A DNA stretch of 64,000 nt. Source: Marinobacter salarius (GTDB lineage: Bacteria > Pseudomonadota > Gammaproteobacteria > Pseudomonadales > Oleiphilaceae). Location of the stretch: assembly GCF_032922745.1 (NCBI RefSeq), contig NZ_CP136693.1:1240001-1304000 (forward strand). Direction: 5' to 3'. Positions 34,223 to 42,262 of the stretch are shown here, in pieces (position 1 is the stretch's first letter; each line of letters starts with the position of its first letter). The notes beneath the pieces are model-generated. The model made no database searches, had not been told where the DNA came from, and worked only from the letters and a program-made list of their open reading frames with translations. The translations under genes were made by a program, and so were the position numbers.

Positions 34223-34945
34223 ATGCCAGATAAAAAGGACGATGTTTACGGCGATCACATTTCGCACAAGTTCAATGACGAACTGATGGCCCTGAAGAGC
34301 GAGTTTCTTGAGATGGGCGGCCTGGTGGAGTCCCAGGTCGACCGTGCGATTACCGCACTGGTGGACAACGATGGCCACCTGGCGGACGAGGTCCGTGCCA
34401 CGGACAAGAAAGTCGATCAGATGGAAATCGACCTCGACGAGGAAGCAACCCTGATTATCGCCCGTCGCCAGCCCACCGCGCGTGATCTGCGGTTGGTGAT
34501 TTCGGTGATCAAGATGGTGGCGGACCTGGAGCGGGTTGGTGACGAGGCGAAGAAAATCGCCAAGTTCGCCATCAAGCTGTCAGAGGAAGGTCAGGCGCCT
34601 CGTGGGTACGTGGAAGTGCGCCACATTGGCAATCATGTTCTTAGCATGTTGCACGATGCCCTGGACGCCTTTGCCCGTCTCGATTCCGAGCAGGCGCTGC
34701 GGATCATGAAGGAAGACAAGCGGGTAGACGAGGAATACCAGGCGGCCACGCGGACGTTGCTGACGTTCATGATGGAAGACACCCGCAACATTTCCCGCTG
34801 TATGTCGGTGATGTGGATTCTCCGTGCCCTGGAGCGGGTGGGGGATCACGCCTGCAACATTGCCGAGAATGTGATCTTCATGGTCAAGGGTGAGGATGTT
34901 CGGCATACGCCGGTGGAGGAAGCTGAGAAGGTCGTCGGGCGCTGA
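34223..34945 (+). CDS. phoU: Phosphate signalling protein PhoU
   Basis: 240 residues, all-helical, with two PhoU repeats, each with the metal-binding pattern (DLRLVISVIKMVADLERVGDEA in shortened form DLERVGDEAKK, and ALERVGDHACNIAE). PhoU connects the Pst transporter with the PhoR/PhoB system and damps both signalling and uptake. It closes the pst operon 33 bases after pstB. No phoB or phoR is seen within the window. Confidence 0.95.
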   Translation: MPDKKDDVYGDHISHKFNDELMALKSEFLEMGGLVESQVDRAITALVDNDGHLADEVRATDKKVDQMEIDLDEEATLIIARRQPTARDLRLVISVIKMVADLERVGDEAKKIAKFAIKLSEEGQAPRGYVEVRHIGNHVLSMLHDALDAFARLDSEQALRIMKEDKRVDEEYQAATRTLLTFMMEDTRNISRCMSVMWILRALERVGDHACNIAENVIFMVKGEDVRHTPVEEAEKVVGR

Positions 34946-34982
34946 GTTCGTAGCCTTCTGGTGCGGGTGTTCCCGCAGGGCA

Positions 34983-35073
34983 GGAGGCACTGTTCAGGAC
35001 ACGCCCGTGAATACGTCCATGTAGGGCTCGGTCGCGCCATCCCTGGCGCTCCACGGTCCTGAACAGTGCCTCC
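34983..35073. repeat. Long inverted repeat (REP-like or small transposable element)
   Basis: GGAGGCACTGTTCAGGAC at 34983-35000 is matched exactly, reversed and complemented, at 35056-35073, with 55 bases between. The interior contains GTCGCGCCATCCCTGGCGC. An additional GCGGGTGTTCCCGC palindrome lies just outside on the left. The element sits between convergent phoU and hinT, so it might act as a bidirectional terminator, but its size and internal conserved-looking core suggest a dispersed repeat. Confidence 0.7.
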
Positions 35074-35119
35074 CGCCCGGCTTTGTATATATCTCAGATA
35101 TCGCCGGGGCTCAAGGCGA

Positions 35120-35485
35120 TCAGCCTTGTTTCAATTTATCGGTATACGGCGGCCAACCGAGGGGCTTGCCGGCCAGCAGGTGCAGGTGGATGTGGAATAC
35201 CGTCTGGCCTGAATTTTCGCCGCAGTTCATGACGACCCGATAGCCATCGTCGGCGAAGCCCATCTCCTTCGCCAGTTTGGCGGCAACCCAGTACAAGTGG
35301 CCCACCAACTCCCGGTCTCCTTCCTCAATATCGTTGATCGTTGCGATTTCCTTTTTCGGGATAATCAGCAGGTGCACCGGTGCCTGTGGGTTAATGTCCT
35401 TGAACGCCAGGCTGATGTCGTCTTCGTAAACGATGTCCGCCGGGATTTCCCGGTTCATGATCTTGGTGAAAATGGTTTCCGCCAT
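35120..35485 (-). CDS. hinT: HIT-family purine nucleoside phosphoramidase (HinT)
   Basis: 121 residues. The histidine triad is QTVFHIHLHLLAG near the C-terminus, and the N-terminal IFTKIMNREIPADIVYED is typical of HinT. It hydrolyses AMP-N bonds. Normal length; ATG preceded by AGGG. Single gene between the inverted repeat and the Ubi hydroxylase. Confidence 0.93.
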   Translation of the reverse strand: MAETIFTKIMNREIPADIVYEDDISLAFKDINPQAPVHLLIIPKKEIATINDIEEGDRELVGHLYWVAAKLAKEMGFADDGYRVVMNCGENSGQTVFHIHLHLLAGKPLGWPPYTDKLKQG

Positions 35486-35524
35486 GATGATTCCCTGTTG
35501 ATGAGTTGAGGCTTGTGAAACGCT

Positions 35525-36811
35525 TTACAGTTGCTTCATCCCCGGCAGCCGATCCGCCAGTTGTCGGATCAGCGGGGGTAGTTCGTCGTCGATGCCCATA
35601 GCGTATTTGGCCACCCGGTTTCTGGCAAATGGCATTGCTTTCGCGGCGCCCAGGCCCAGATTGCGCAACAAGTGCAGAGGCGGCGTGCGGTTGCTGAACA
35701 GGTGATAGAACACGTCCATCGCCATCATCATACGGCGGTTGGCCGGGCGGCGTTGTTGCTCATACTTGGCCAGCCACGCCGGATCGGCCAGGTCGCAGCC
35801 AGCGCGTTTGGCCTCGCGGATGACGGTCTGCAGGCAGCGGGCGTCCTGGAAGCCCAGGTTGACGCCCTGGCCAGCCAGCGGGTTGATTGTGTGGGCAGCA
35901 TCGCCCGCCAGCACGACACGATGGTTCACATAGGTTTTGGCGTGCTGGCGGGCAATCGGGAAGCTGGCTTTGGCTTCAATGTGCGTCAGCAGAGGTAATT
36001 CCGGCGGGAAGGCGTTCTGTATTTCTGCCATCAACGCACGGTCGTCCAGCGATTTCAGGCGCGCTAGTTGCTCCGGCGAGTCATACCAAACCAGAGAGGC
36101 CCAGCTTTCGCCATTGCCCGCGGAATGCAGCGGCAGGAAAGCTCGTGGGCCGGACGGGTAGAAGCCCTGCCAGGTGATGTCCTCAACCGCGCCCTGGTAG
36201 CGAACCGAAATGACCATTGCCTGTTGCTGGTACTGGTCCCGGGTTACGCCGATGCCCGCCAGTTCCCGGACGCCGGAGGCCGCGCCATCGGCGCCCACCA
36301 CCAATTGGCACTCGAGTTCGGTGCCGTCCTCCAGGGTCACAGCAGCGTGGTTGTTGCCGTTTTCGAGGTGACTGACGGCGTTGTCGGGAAACAGGGAAAC
36401 CGAGTGCAGAGCCGCGGCGCTGTTCCACAACGCCTGCTGGGTAATGCGATTCTCCACGATATGCCCCAGGTGTCGGGCGGACAGGTTGCTGGCGTCAAAC
36501 ACCACATCGGCGACCTTGCGGGGCAGCAGGTTGCTGAGTGGGTGGCGGGTCTCGTCCCATACTGCCAGGCGGGCGTAGGGTGTGGCACGCATGGCGAGCA
36601 TGCTGGGCCAGACGTCAAGATCGTTGAGGTAGCGCTCACTGCCGGCGCTCAGGGCTGACACGCGGATGTCTGGAGGCAGCGAGGGATCGAATTCGGGGGC
36701 GGAGCCAAGGTCAACCAGGGCCACGCGGAAGCCACTGCGGCCAAGTCCGGTCGCGAGGGCAGCACCGACCATGCCGGCACCGACAATCACAATATCAAAG
36801 GCTTGAGTCAT
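35525..36811 (-). CDS. UbiH/UbiF/Coq6-family FAD monooxygenase of ubiquinone biosynthesis
   Basis: 428 residues. FAD motifs are IVGAGMVGAALATGL at the N-terminus, VVGADGAASGVRE in the middle, and GDAAHTINPLAGQGVNLGFQD, the family hallmark, near residue 300. These enzymes hydroxylate the ubiquinone ring precursor in the cytoplasm near the membrane. The member (UbiF, UbiH, UbiI or UbiM) is not decided; no other ubi gene is close by. Confidence 0.88.
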   Translation of the reverse strand: MTQAFDIVIVGAGMVGAALATGLGRSGFRVALVDLGSAPEFDPSLPPDIRVSALSAGSERYLNDLDVWPSMLAMRATPYARLAVWDETRHPLSNLLPRKVADVVFDASNLSARHLGHIVENRITQQALWNSAAALHSVSLFPDNAVSHLENGNNHAAVTLEDGTELECQLVVGADGAASGVRELAGIGVTRDQYQQQAMVISVRYQGAVEDITWQGFYPSGPRAFLPLHSAGNGESWASLVWYDSPEQLARLKSLDDRALMAEIQNAFPPELPLLTHIEAKASFPIARQHAKTYVNHRVVLAGDAAHTINPLAGQGVNLGFQDARCLQTVIREAKRAGCDLADPAWLAKYEQQRRPANRRMMMAMDVFYHLFSNRTPPLHLLRNLGLGAAKAMPFARNRVAKYAMGIDDELPPLIRQLADRLPGMKQL

Positions 36812-36897
36812 AACGGGTTCCTGTCTGGTACGCCCAGTTTACGCGATGGGCGCATCCAGACAAGCCGTCCGGATCAAGCCTGGGCCGGTTTTTGGTG

Positions 36898-37455
36898 TCA
36901 GTAACCGGCCAGGTTGGCGGTGGGGCTGCCGGTCAGGGACTCAGCCCTGCGGGCGCGGCCCTTGAGCCAGGCTGGCTTTTGCGCGCCTGGTTTTACAAAT
37001 CCCTGCTCCAGCACCATCGGATGCACCAGTTCCAGGAAATCTGACGTTTTCATGTGGATGGATTCGGTGTGGCTGCCAGCGGCAAAGGCGAGTTCCGGCT
37101 GCCGGGTCAGAGCTTCTGCGCAATACACGGACATATCAAACAGGTTGCCGAATGGCGGCATGGCGCCCACTTCGCACTCGGGGAAGCGGTCCTGAAATTC
37201 CTGTTCGTCCGCAAGATCGACAAAATCGGTATCCAGGATGTGGGTCAGTCGGTCCCAACGGATACGCCAGGTAGCGGGCATGACCAGCATGGCCATTTTG
37301 CCATCCAGTTCAATAATGACGGTTTTCACCACCCGGTCGCCGGCGATTTTGACGTGATGGGCGAGTTGCTGGGCGGTAAACGCAGGGGGGTGAGACAGGC
37401 ACATGTATTCCACGCCTGCCTGATCAAGGTATTCCTTCAACTGCTGTACCGGCAT
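36898..37455 (-). CDS. YbaK/ProX-family aminoacyl-tRNA deacylase-like protein
   Basis: 185 residues. Residues about 20-150 make a YbaK/EbsC domain, with VVKTVIIELDGKMAMLVMPA containing the conserved lysine and GAMPPFG the conserved glycine-rich loop. Members remove wrongly attached amino acids from tRNA in trans. A basic C-terminal tail (LKGRARRAES) is unusual. GGAGG lies 9 bases before the ATG. Confidence 0.8.
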   Translation of the reverse strand: MPVQQLKEYLDQAGVEYMCLSHPPAFTAQQLAHHVKIAGDRVVKTVIIELDGKMAMLVMPATWRIRWDRLTHILDTDFVDLADEQEFQDRFPECEVGAMPPFGNLFDMSVYCAEALTRQPELAFAAGSHTESIHMKTSDFLELVHPMVLEQGFVKPGAQKPAWLKGRARRAESLTGSPTANLAGY

Positions 37456-37624
37456 AGTGACAACCTCCTACCAGCAATGACAGCGGTACTGGAACCGGTG
37501 ATATTCCTGAACCGGTTCCGGTGACTGGCGGTGACGCCGCTAATGCGACTGCACCGCCATTACTGGTCAGCTTAGTTGAGGCTGTACAGAATGCGAGTAA
37601 CAGTGTGTGTTAATGAGATACCAA

Positions 37625-38458
37625 TCACTCGGATTTGTAGACATGCACATCCCGCTGTGGGAACGGAATGGTAATGCCCTCGGCGTCGAACGCCTTCTTC
37701 ACTTTCTCGTGCATGTCCCAGTAGTACGGCCAGAGGTCATCGGTGGCGACCCAGGCCCGGAACATCAGGTTAACGGAGTTGTCGCCAAGACTGCCCACGC
37801 AGATACGGGGTTCCGGATCCTTCAGTGAACGTTCGTCCTCGTCGAACAGGCGCTTCAGAATGGCCTTGGCCTTGTCGATGTCGTCGTCGTAGTGAATACC
37901 GAAAGTCATGTCACAGCGGCGCTTGTCGTAGATGCTGACGTTCACCAGGGTGGCGTTGGACAGGCTGCCGTTGGGAATGACGATGCGGCGGTTATCGAAG
38001 GTATTTACCACCGTGTAAAGAATCTGAATCTCCGCGACGGCACCCAGGTAGCCCTGAGCTTCGATGGTGTCACCGACTTTGAATGGCTTGAAGATCAGAA
38101 TCAGTACGCCGCCGGCAAAGTTGGCCAGGCTACCCTGCAGCGCAAGGCCGATGGCAAGGCCAGCAGCACCAATAACAGCGATAAAGGACGTCGTAGCGAT
38201 GCCGATCATCGACGCGACGGAGATCAGCAACATCACCTTGAGGATGGCGCTTATCAGCCCACACAGAAATTTGTTGAGTGTCGGGTCTTTTGCGCCCAGC
38301 TTTTTATCGAGAACCCCGATGCAACGATTGATCAGCCAGAGGCCGAGTACCAGCGTGATGATGGCCAGGACGACCTTTGGGGCGTAGGTCATGATCAACG
38401 AGAGTGCCTGGTCCCATAGCTCCGAGGCATTAATGTCGGTTCCCAGAAGATCTTCCAT
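37625..38458 (-). CDS. mscS: Small-conductance mechanosensitive channel MscS
   Basis: 277 residues with three membrane helices; the pore helix AAGLAIGLALQGSLANFAGG has the Gly/Ala pattern of MscS TM3. The beta domain (FKVGDTIEAQGYLGAV) and the C-terminal vestibule end in ITIPFPQRDVHVY. Length close to E. coli MscS (286). It opens on hypo-osmotic shock to release solutes. AAGGAG precedes the ATG. Confidence 0.93.
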   Translation of the reverse strand: MEDLLGTDINASELWDQALSLIMTYAPKVVLAIITLVLGLWLINRCIGVLDKKLGAKDPTLNKFLCGLISAILKVMLLISVASMIGIATTSFIAVIGAAGLAIGLALQGSLANFAGGVLILIFKPFKVGDTIEAQGYLGAVAEIQILYTVVNTFDNRRIVIPNGSLSNATLVNVSIYDKRRCDMTFGIHYDDDIDKAKAILKRLFDEDERSLKDPEPRICVGSLGDNSVNLMFRAWVATDDLWPYYWDMHEKVKKAFDAEGITIPFPQRDVHVYKSE

Positions 38459-38617
38459 TCAGTGACTCCTTGTTCGGTAGTAGTGGCTTATTACTTTAAA
38501 TATGACAGGGACAACGGCTGTTCAATTGATATTTGCCTGCGTTTTGTTATAGCAGAGGTTTGTGGCAAACGTACAACATGCGCGTCCAGTTTGGGTGGGA
38601 GCGTTGTACGTTGTAAA

Positions 38618-39709
38618 TCAACGACTGGCCCACCCGATGATGGTTTCCGGCCCGCCCTTCACGACAATGCGGCCTTCCTTCTGGCTGAGCTGGTAGTCAT
38701 ACATGGGGTCGTAGTAGTCCTGCAACAGTGCCTCGATCCATTCATGGTGCGCACCGGTCTCACCGGTTCGGTGCTGGCGGTCGAGGGCATCCTCCATCAT
38801 CTGCCGTAGTCGGCTATGGCGTTCACCGCCGAGGCGTTTCCGGATTCTGTCGAGGGCGCTGAGAAGGTAGTCGCGAAAGTTGAGCCAGCCTGCTTCTGTG
38901 CCGTCGCGTTCCACGTAGTCGGCCGTCATCTGGTCAACATAGTCTTCGCGGATGATTCGTACTCGCTCCTCGATCGGTTGATCCAGCACCATCAGGGGTG
39001 CTGCTGCCATTCGGTTTCTGAGGCTTTCCGGCAGGGCGCATCGGCCCACCAGTCTGCTTTCATCTTCCAAATACACCGTCCCGCCGACGTGATGATGGGC
39101 CTTGAGCATGGCCACGGCCAGGCGGTTTTCGAAATCAATCTGTGACGGTTGGGACGTTACCTGACGACCGAAGCTGGAGCCACGATGGTTTGCCAACCTT
39201 TCAAGGTCAACAGGATTGGGCAACTGATTCAGCACGCGGGTTTTGCCAGTCCCGGTGCGGCCGCTGAGAATAACGAACTCGGACGATGCAGTGAGGGCTT
39301 CCAGGCTGTCGATCAGGAACCGACGCATGGCCTTGTAGCCACCCTGGATGAGCGGAAACTCGATGCCAGAGTCTTTGATCCACTGCTGAGTCAACCGCGA
39401 ACGCAGGCCGCCGCGGAAGCAGAACAGGTAGCCCTGCGGATTCGTGGCCGTAAATCGCTTCCAGGCTTCGATGCGTTGCGCCTTGAGGTCCCCGGAAACC
39501 AGTTGGTGGCCCAGTTCAATGGCCTTGTCCTGACCTTTTTCCTTGTAGCAGATGCCAACTCTGTGGCGTTCCTCGTCGTTCATCAGGGGCGCATTGATAG
39601 CACTTGGGAAGCTGCCCTTGCTGAACTCGATCGGTGCCCTTACGTCCATAAGCGGAACGTCGTTCAGGAACAGGGAGAGATAGTCGCTGGTATCGGGTCT
39701 GGACGGCAT
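38618..39709 (-). CDS. mnmH: tRNA 2-selenouridine synthase MnmH (SelU)
   Basis: 363 residues from the ATG before PSRPDTSDYL; a longer opening adds 16 residues. An N-terminal rhodanese domain has the active Cys97 in LFCFRGGLRSR, and the second part has a P-loop SGRTGTGKT. This is the MnmH arrangement, which converts 2-thiouridine at the tRNA wobble base to 2-selenouridine via a geranylated intermediate. It implies a selenophosphate synthase elsewhere in the genome. Confidence 0.93.
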   Translation of the reverse strand: MPSRPDTSDYLSLFLNDVPLMDVRAPIEFSKGSFPSAINAPLMNDEERHRVGICYKEKGQDKAIELGHQLVSGDLKAQRIEAWKRFTATNPQGYLFCFRGGLRSRLTQQWIKDSGIEFPLIQGGYKAMRRFLIDSLEALTASSEFVILSGRTGTGKTRVLNQLPNPVDLERLANHRGSSFGRQVTSQPSQIDFENRLAVAMLKAHHHVGGTVYLEDESRLVGRCALPESLRNRMAAAPLMVLDQPIEERVRIIREDYVDQMTADYVERDGTEAGWLNFRDYLLSALDRIRKRLGGERHSRLRQMMEDALDRQHRTGETGAHHEWIEALLQDYYDPMYDYQLSQKEGRIVVKGGPETIIGWASR

Positions 39710-39843
39710 GGCAGGTTTGGGTTCGTACGGGAAATGAGGCAGCAGTATAACGAACATGCTGGTTTTTTGCTCGCCTGCGGGTGTGCCGCCGCGCCGCTGC
39801 CGCTACAATGCGTGCCTTGCCAGACCTGTGTTCCGGAGTAACC

Positions 39844-40509
39844 ATGACCCCCGACATTCTAGATCAGCATCTTGGGAAAACCCTCAGCCGGGGGCAGGTT
39901 GCCGTAACGGCCCCGGCGGGTTGCCCCGACATCGTCCTCTACCTGTTCGACCCAGGGGTGCTGGAGGGCCCGCTGAGCCACGAAGAGGCGCAGGCGGTGG
40001 TTGCTGAGCCGGCGTACTGGTCGTTTTGCTGGGCCAGTGGACAGGTATTGGCGGCTTATATCCTGGCACATCCACACCTGGTAAAAGGCAAAAAGGTGTT
40101 GGATTTTGGGTCCGGTTCCGGGGTGGTGGCCATCGCTGCCGCAATGGCCGGGGCGAGGGAGGCCATCGCCTGTGATATTGACCAGGCTGCACTGGATGCG
40201 GCAGCGGCGAACGCCAGGTTAAATGGCGTGTCGGTGACCCTGAGCGCCGATTGGGCAACGCGGCCGAGTGATGTGGACGTTGTGACCGCGGCGGACGTGT
40301 TGTATGACCCGGAAAATCGCCCGCTGCTGTCCGAGTTCAGGCGAGCCGCGCCTTTGGTGATACTGGCGGATTCTCGCTTGCGGAACCTGGATGACGACCA
40401 CTACCGGCAGCAGGACGTAATCGAAGGCCGCACCTGGCCAGACCTGAATGAGTTTGAGGAGTTTAATCGGGTGCGGGTGTACCTGGCAGGCCAGAGCTCG
40501 ATGACCTGA
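39844..40509 (+). CDS. SAM-dependent methyltransferase (PrmA/METTL20-like)
   Basis: 221 residues from the ATG with GGAG upstream. SAM motif I is VLDFGSGSGVVAIAAAMAGA (in two halves), followed by ACDIDQAALDAAAANA and a DVLYDPENRPLL motif IV. The family includes protein lysine methyltransferases such as ETFB-KMT and PrmA. The substrate is not known. The gene is divergent from mnmH and ends before a strong terminator-like hairpin. Confidence 0.8.
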   Translation: MTPDILDQHLGKTLSRGQVAVTAPAGCPDIVLYLFDPGVLEGPLSHEEAQAVVAEPAYWSFCWASGQVLAAYILAHPHLVKGKKVLDFGSGSGVVAIAAAMAGAREAIACDIDQAALDAAAANARLNGVSVTLSADWATRPSDVDVVTAADVLYDPENRPLLSEFRRAAPLVILADSRLRNLDDDHYRQQDVIEGRTWPDLNEFEEFNRVRVYLAGQSSMT

Positions 40510-40518
40510 GAGCGGGCG

Positions 40519-40551
40519 AAAAAAAAGGGCAACCTTTCGGTTACCCTTTTT
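40519..40551. terminator. Bidirectional terminator shared by the methyltransferase gene and the GGA-rich sRNA
   Basis: GGGCAACC (40527-40534) and GGTTACCC (40539-40546) form a stem with a TTTC loop and one C-A mismatch, bounded by an A8 run on the left and a T5 run on the right. Read on either strand the hairpin is followed by a U-run, so it can end both the + strand methyltransferase mRNA and the - strand small RNA. Confidence 0.85.
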
Positions 40552-40748
40552 CGGAACAGGTGTCGCGTCCCTGCGCTGTTGGCAACTACCTTGTTGCCGG
40601 TTTCCCTTGCCAGTCCCTGGTGCCGGCGTCCGAGCCGGCGATCCGAAGAGGTCTCCCTTAAGCGAGCCATCCCTGTGTCCCTGCTTCTCCCTGCATCCAA
40701 TTGCCGGGGTGCATCCAGTGCGTCGTCCATTTCCCTGTCATCCTTGAT
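40519..40748 (-). ncRNA. Candidate CsrB/RsmB-type CsrA-binding small RNA
   Basis: Read on the minus strand, this about 230-base stretch contains 14 GGA motifs between 40743 and 40568, about one per 13 bases, many as AGGGA or AGGAUG (for example CAAGGAUGACAGGGAAAUGG at the 5' end). It begins about 7 bases past a TATAGT -10 (40760-40755) and ends in a hairpin with a long U-run. Repeated GGA in an untranslated, terminated RNA is the hallmark of CsrB/RsmX/Y/Z RNAs that bind and sequester CsrA/RsmA. No credible frame competes: the longest overlaps the methyltransferase gene antisense. It lies between the methyltransferase and vanZ-like genes. Confidence 0.8.
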
Positions 40749-40754
40749 GTAAAC

Positions 40755-40787
40755 ACTATACCAACCGCAGTTTTACAAACATGTGAA
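40755..40787 (-). promoter_or_regulatory. Promoter of the GGA-rich sRNA with upstream palindrome
   Basis: On the minus strand TATAGT (40760-40755) is a good -10; no clear -35 is seen. An imperfect palindrome TTTACA-AACA-TGTGAA lies at 40772-40787, where an activator could replace a -35. It is only loosely like the GacA box, so the regulator is open. The remaining bases to 40973 show nothing recognisable. Confidence 0.5.
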
Positions 40788-40973
40788 CTGTGCACGCCAG
40801 AGCAGCTGTGCTGGTAGTGGTTTTGTTATAAGTTCTTTAATATCAGTTAATTGAGATATCGGCGGGTATTCCTGTCGGGGAAACCTACGCTATGTCGCAG
40901 CAAGATCTTACGAGTTTGTAGGATATATCTCACACAAGTCCGGGTTGATGTCTCAAGTCCGGTGGGTGGTGCT

Positions 40974-41393
40974 TTATTGACGGTTGTTGGCGTGAGCAAT
41001 GGCTCGGTCGTTTTGCGTGTGAGGTCTTATAAATCCGGGACACGGCAGTAACCCGATAGCAATGCCTGCAGCGTCGGCGAGAATATCGGCAATGGCAAAG
41101 GTCCGGTAGGGTAGCTGGGCCTGGACAAGCTCAATGCCCAGCCCGAACGCCAGTAGGCCGATGGCAATCCACGGTTTCCCCAGGTTCGGCCAAGCCAGCC
41201 GGGCAACCACCGTCAATTCGAAGAATGCCAGCAGGTGATTGACCTTGTCGCTTGCTGCCGAGGGAATCGGGTAGGGCTGGCTGGTGGTTGCAAGGTAGAT
41301 GATGGCGGCGGTCGAGAGAACCAGCACTGCCCGCCAAAAAGGCTGATACTCGAGCAGAATCAGAATGCGTTGCCTCAGGAATGCCATGGTCAC
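40974..41393 (-). CDS. VanZ-like family membrane protein
   Basis: 139 residues with about four hydrophobic segments. The SDKVNHLLAFFELTVVARLAWP segment (shortened: DKVNHLLAFFE) and the C-terminal RTFAIADILADAAGIAIG are the VanZ-like signature. Function of these proteins is mostly unknown; VanZ itself gives low teicoplanin resistance. A second ATG lies two codons inside and could be the true start. Confidence 0.78.
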   Translation of the reverse strand: MTMAFLRQRILILLEYQPFWRAVLVLSTAAIIYLATTSQPYPIPSAASDKVNHLLAFFELTVVARLAWPNLGKPWIAIGLLAFGLGIELVQAQLPYRTFAIADILADAAGIAIGLLPCPGFIRPHTQNDRAIAHANNRQ

Positions 41394-41471
41394 CGTCGGG
41401 CTGTGGTGGAGTTTGCAACATGATATGCTTTGCGCCCCGTCACTGTCATTGAAGCTGAGGTGCTGCGAGGT

Positions 41472-42227
41472 ATGTTGAAAGGTAATTTTTTCCGCGGCCT
41501 GGGTTACCTTGGAGAAGGATTCCGGCTGATACGAGAGCCTGGACTGAGATTGTTCGTCGTTATTCCCCTGGTTATTAATATTCTGTTATTCGGCCTCCTG
41601 TTCTACTTTCTGGCTGAACTCTTTGCAGCGATGATTGCCACAGCCATGAGCTGGTTACCGGATTGGGCGTGGCTACAAAGCCTCGACTGGTTGTTCTGGA
41701 TTCTCTACGGCGCCGTCATCCTGTTGATGTTGGCTTACGGGTTCGTGATCCTGGCGAACCTCATCGGCTCGCCCTTCTACGGTTACCTGTCGGAGCTGAC
41801 GGAAAAGCACCTGACCGGTCAGGAGGTCAGCACCGATGATGGCTGGAGCCAGATCATACGGGATATTCCCCGCTCTCTCTGGCGGGAGGTGCAGAAAATC
41901 CTCTACTACCTGCCCAGGGCCATTGGCCTTTTCATTATCGGTGTTATCCCGGTGGTCAATCTGGTGGCGGCCGTGCTGTGGTTCGTCTTCAATTGCTGGA
42001 TGATGTCGCTGCAGTACGTGGACTACCCGGCGGACAACCATCGGGTCAGTTTCCCGGCCTTGCGGCGGCTGCTGGGTGACACTCGCCTGTCGGCCCTCGG
42101 GTTTGGCCTGCCGGTGGCATTGGCGGCCATGGTGCCGGTGCTGAACCTGGTGGTGGTGCCTGCCGCGGTTTGTGGTGCCACCGCCTATTGGGTGCGTGAG
42201 AACGGTCCCTCGAACACAGACGTATAA
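41472..42227 (+). CDS. cysZ: CysZ-like EI24-domain membrane protein
   Basis: 251 residues from the ATG before LKGNFFRGLGYL; upstream in-frame TTG starts lack an RBS. Four main hydrophobic segments, with FVILANLIGSPFYGYLSELTE and the C-terminal region SALGFGLPVALAAMVPVLNLV (two parts), match the CysZ/EI24 family of sulfate permeases. It would import sulfate for cysteine synthesis; no cys genes are adjacent. Confidence 0.85.
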   Translation: MLKGNFFRGLGYLGEGFRLIREPGLRLFVVIPLVINILLFGLLFYFLAELFAAMIATAMSWLPDWAWLQSLDWLFWILYGAVILLMLAYGFVILANLIGSPFYGYLSELTEKHLTGQEVSTDDGWSQIIRDIPRSLWREVQKILYYLPRAIGLFIIGVIPVVNLVAAVLWFVFNCWMMSLQYVDYPADNHRVSFPALRRLLGDTRLSALGFGLPVALAAMVPVLNLVVVPAAVCGATAYWVRENGPSNTDV

Positions 42228-42262
42228 AGCAGTTACGGTGATTTAAATCTGTCGGAGGTTTC

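Noticed and set aside
40401..40730. A 109-codon open frame on the - strand between the methyltransferase and vanZ-like genes
   Set aside because: It overlaps the methyltransferase end antisense and runs through a terminator; the same bases are much better explained as a GGA-rich small RNA.
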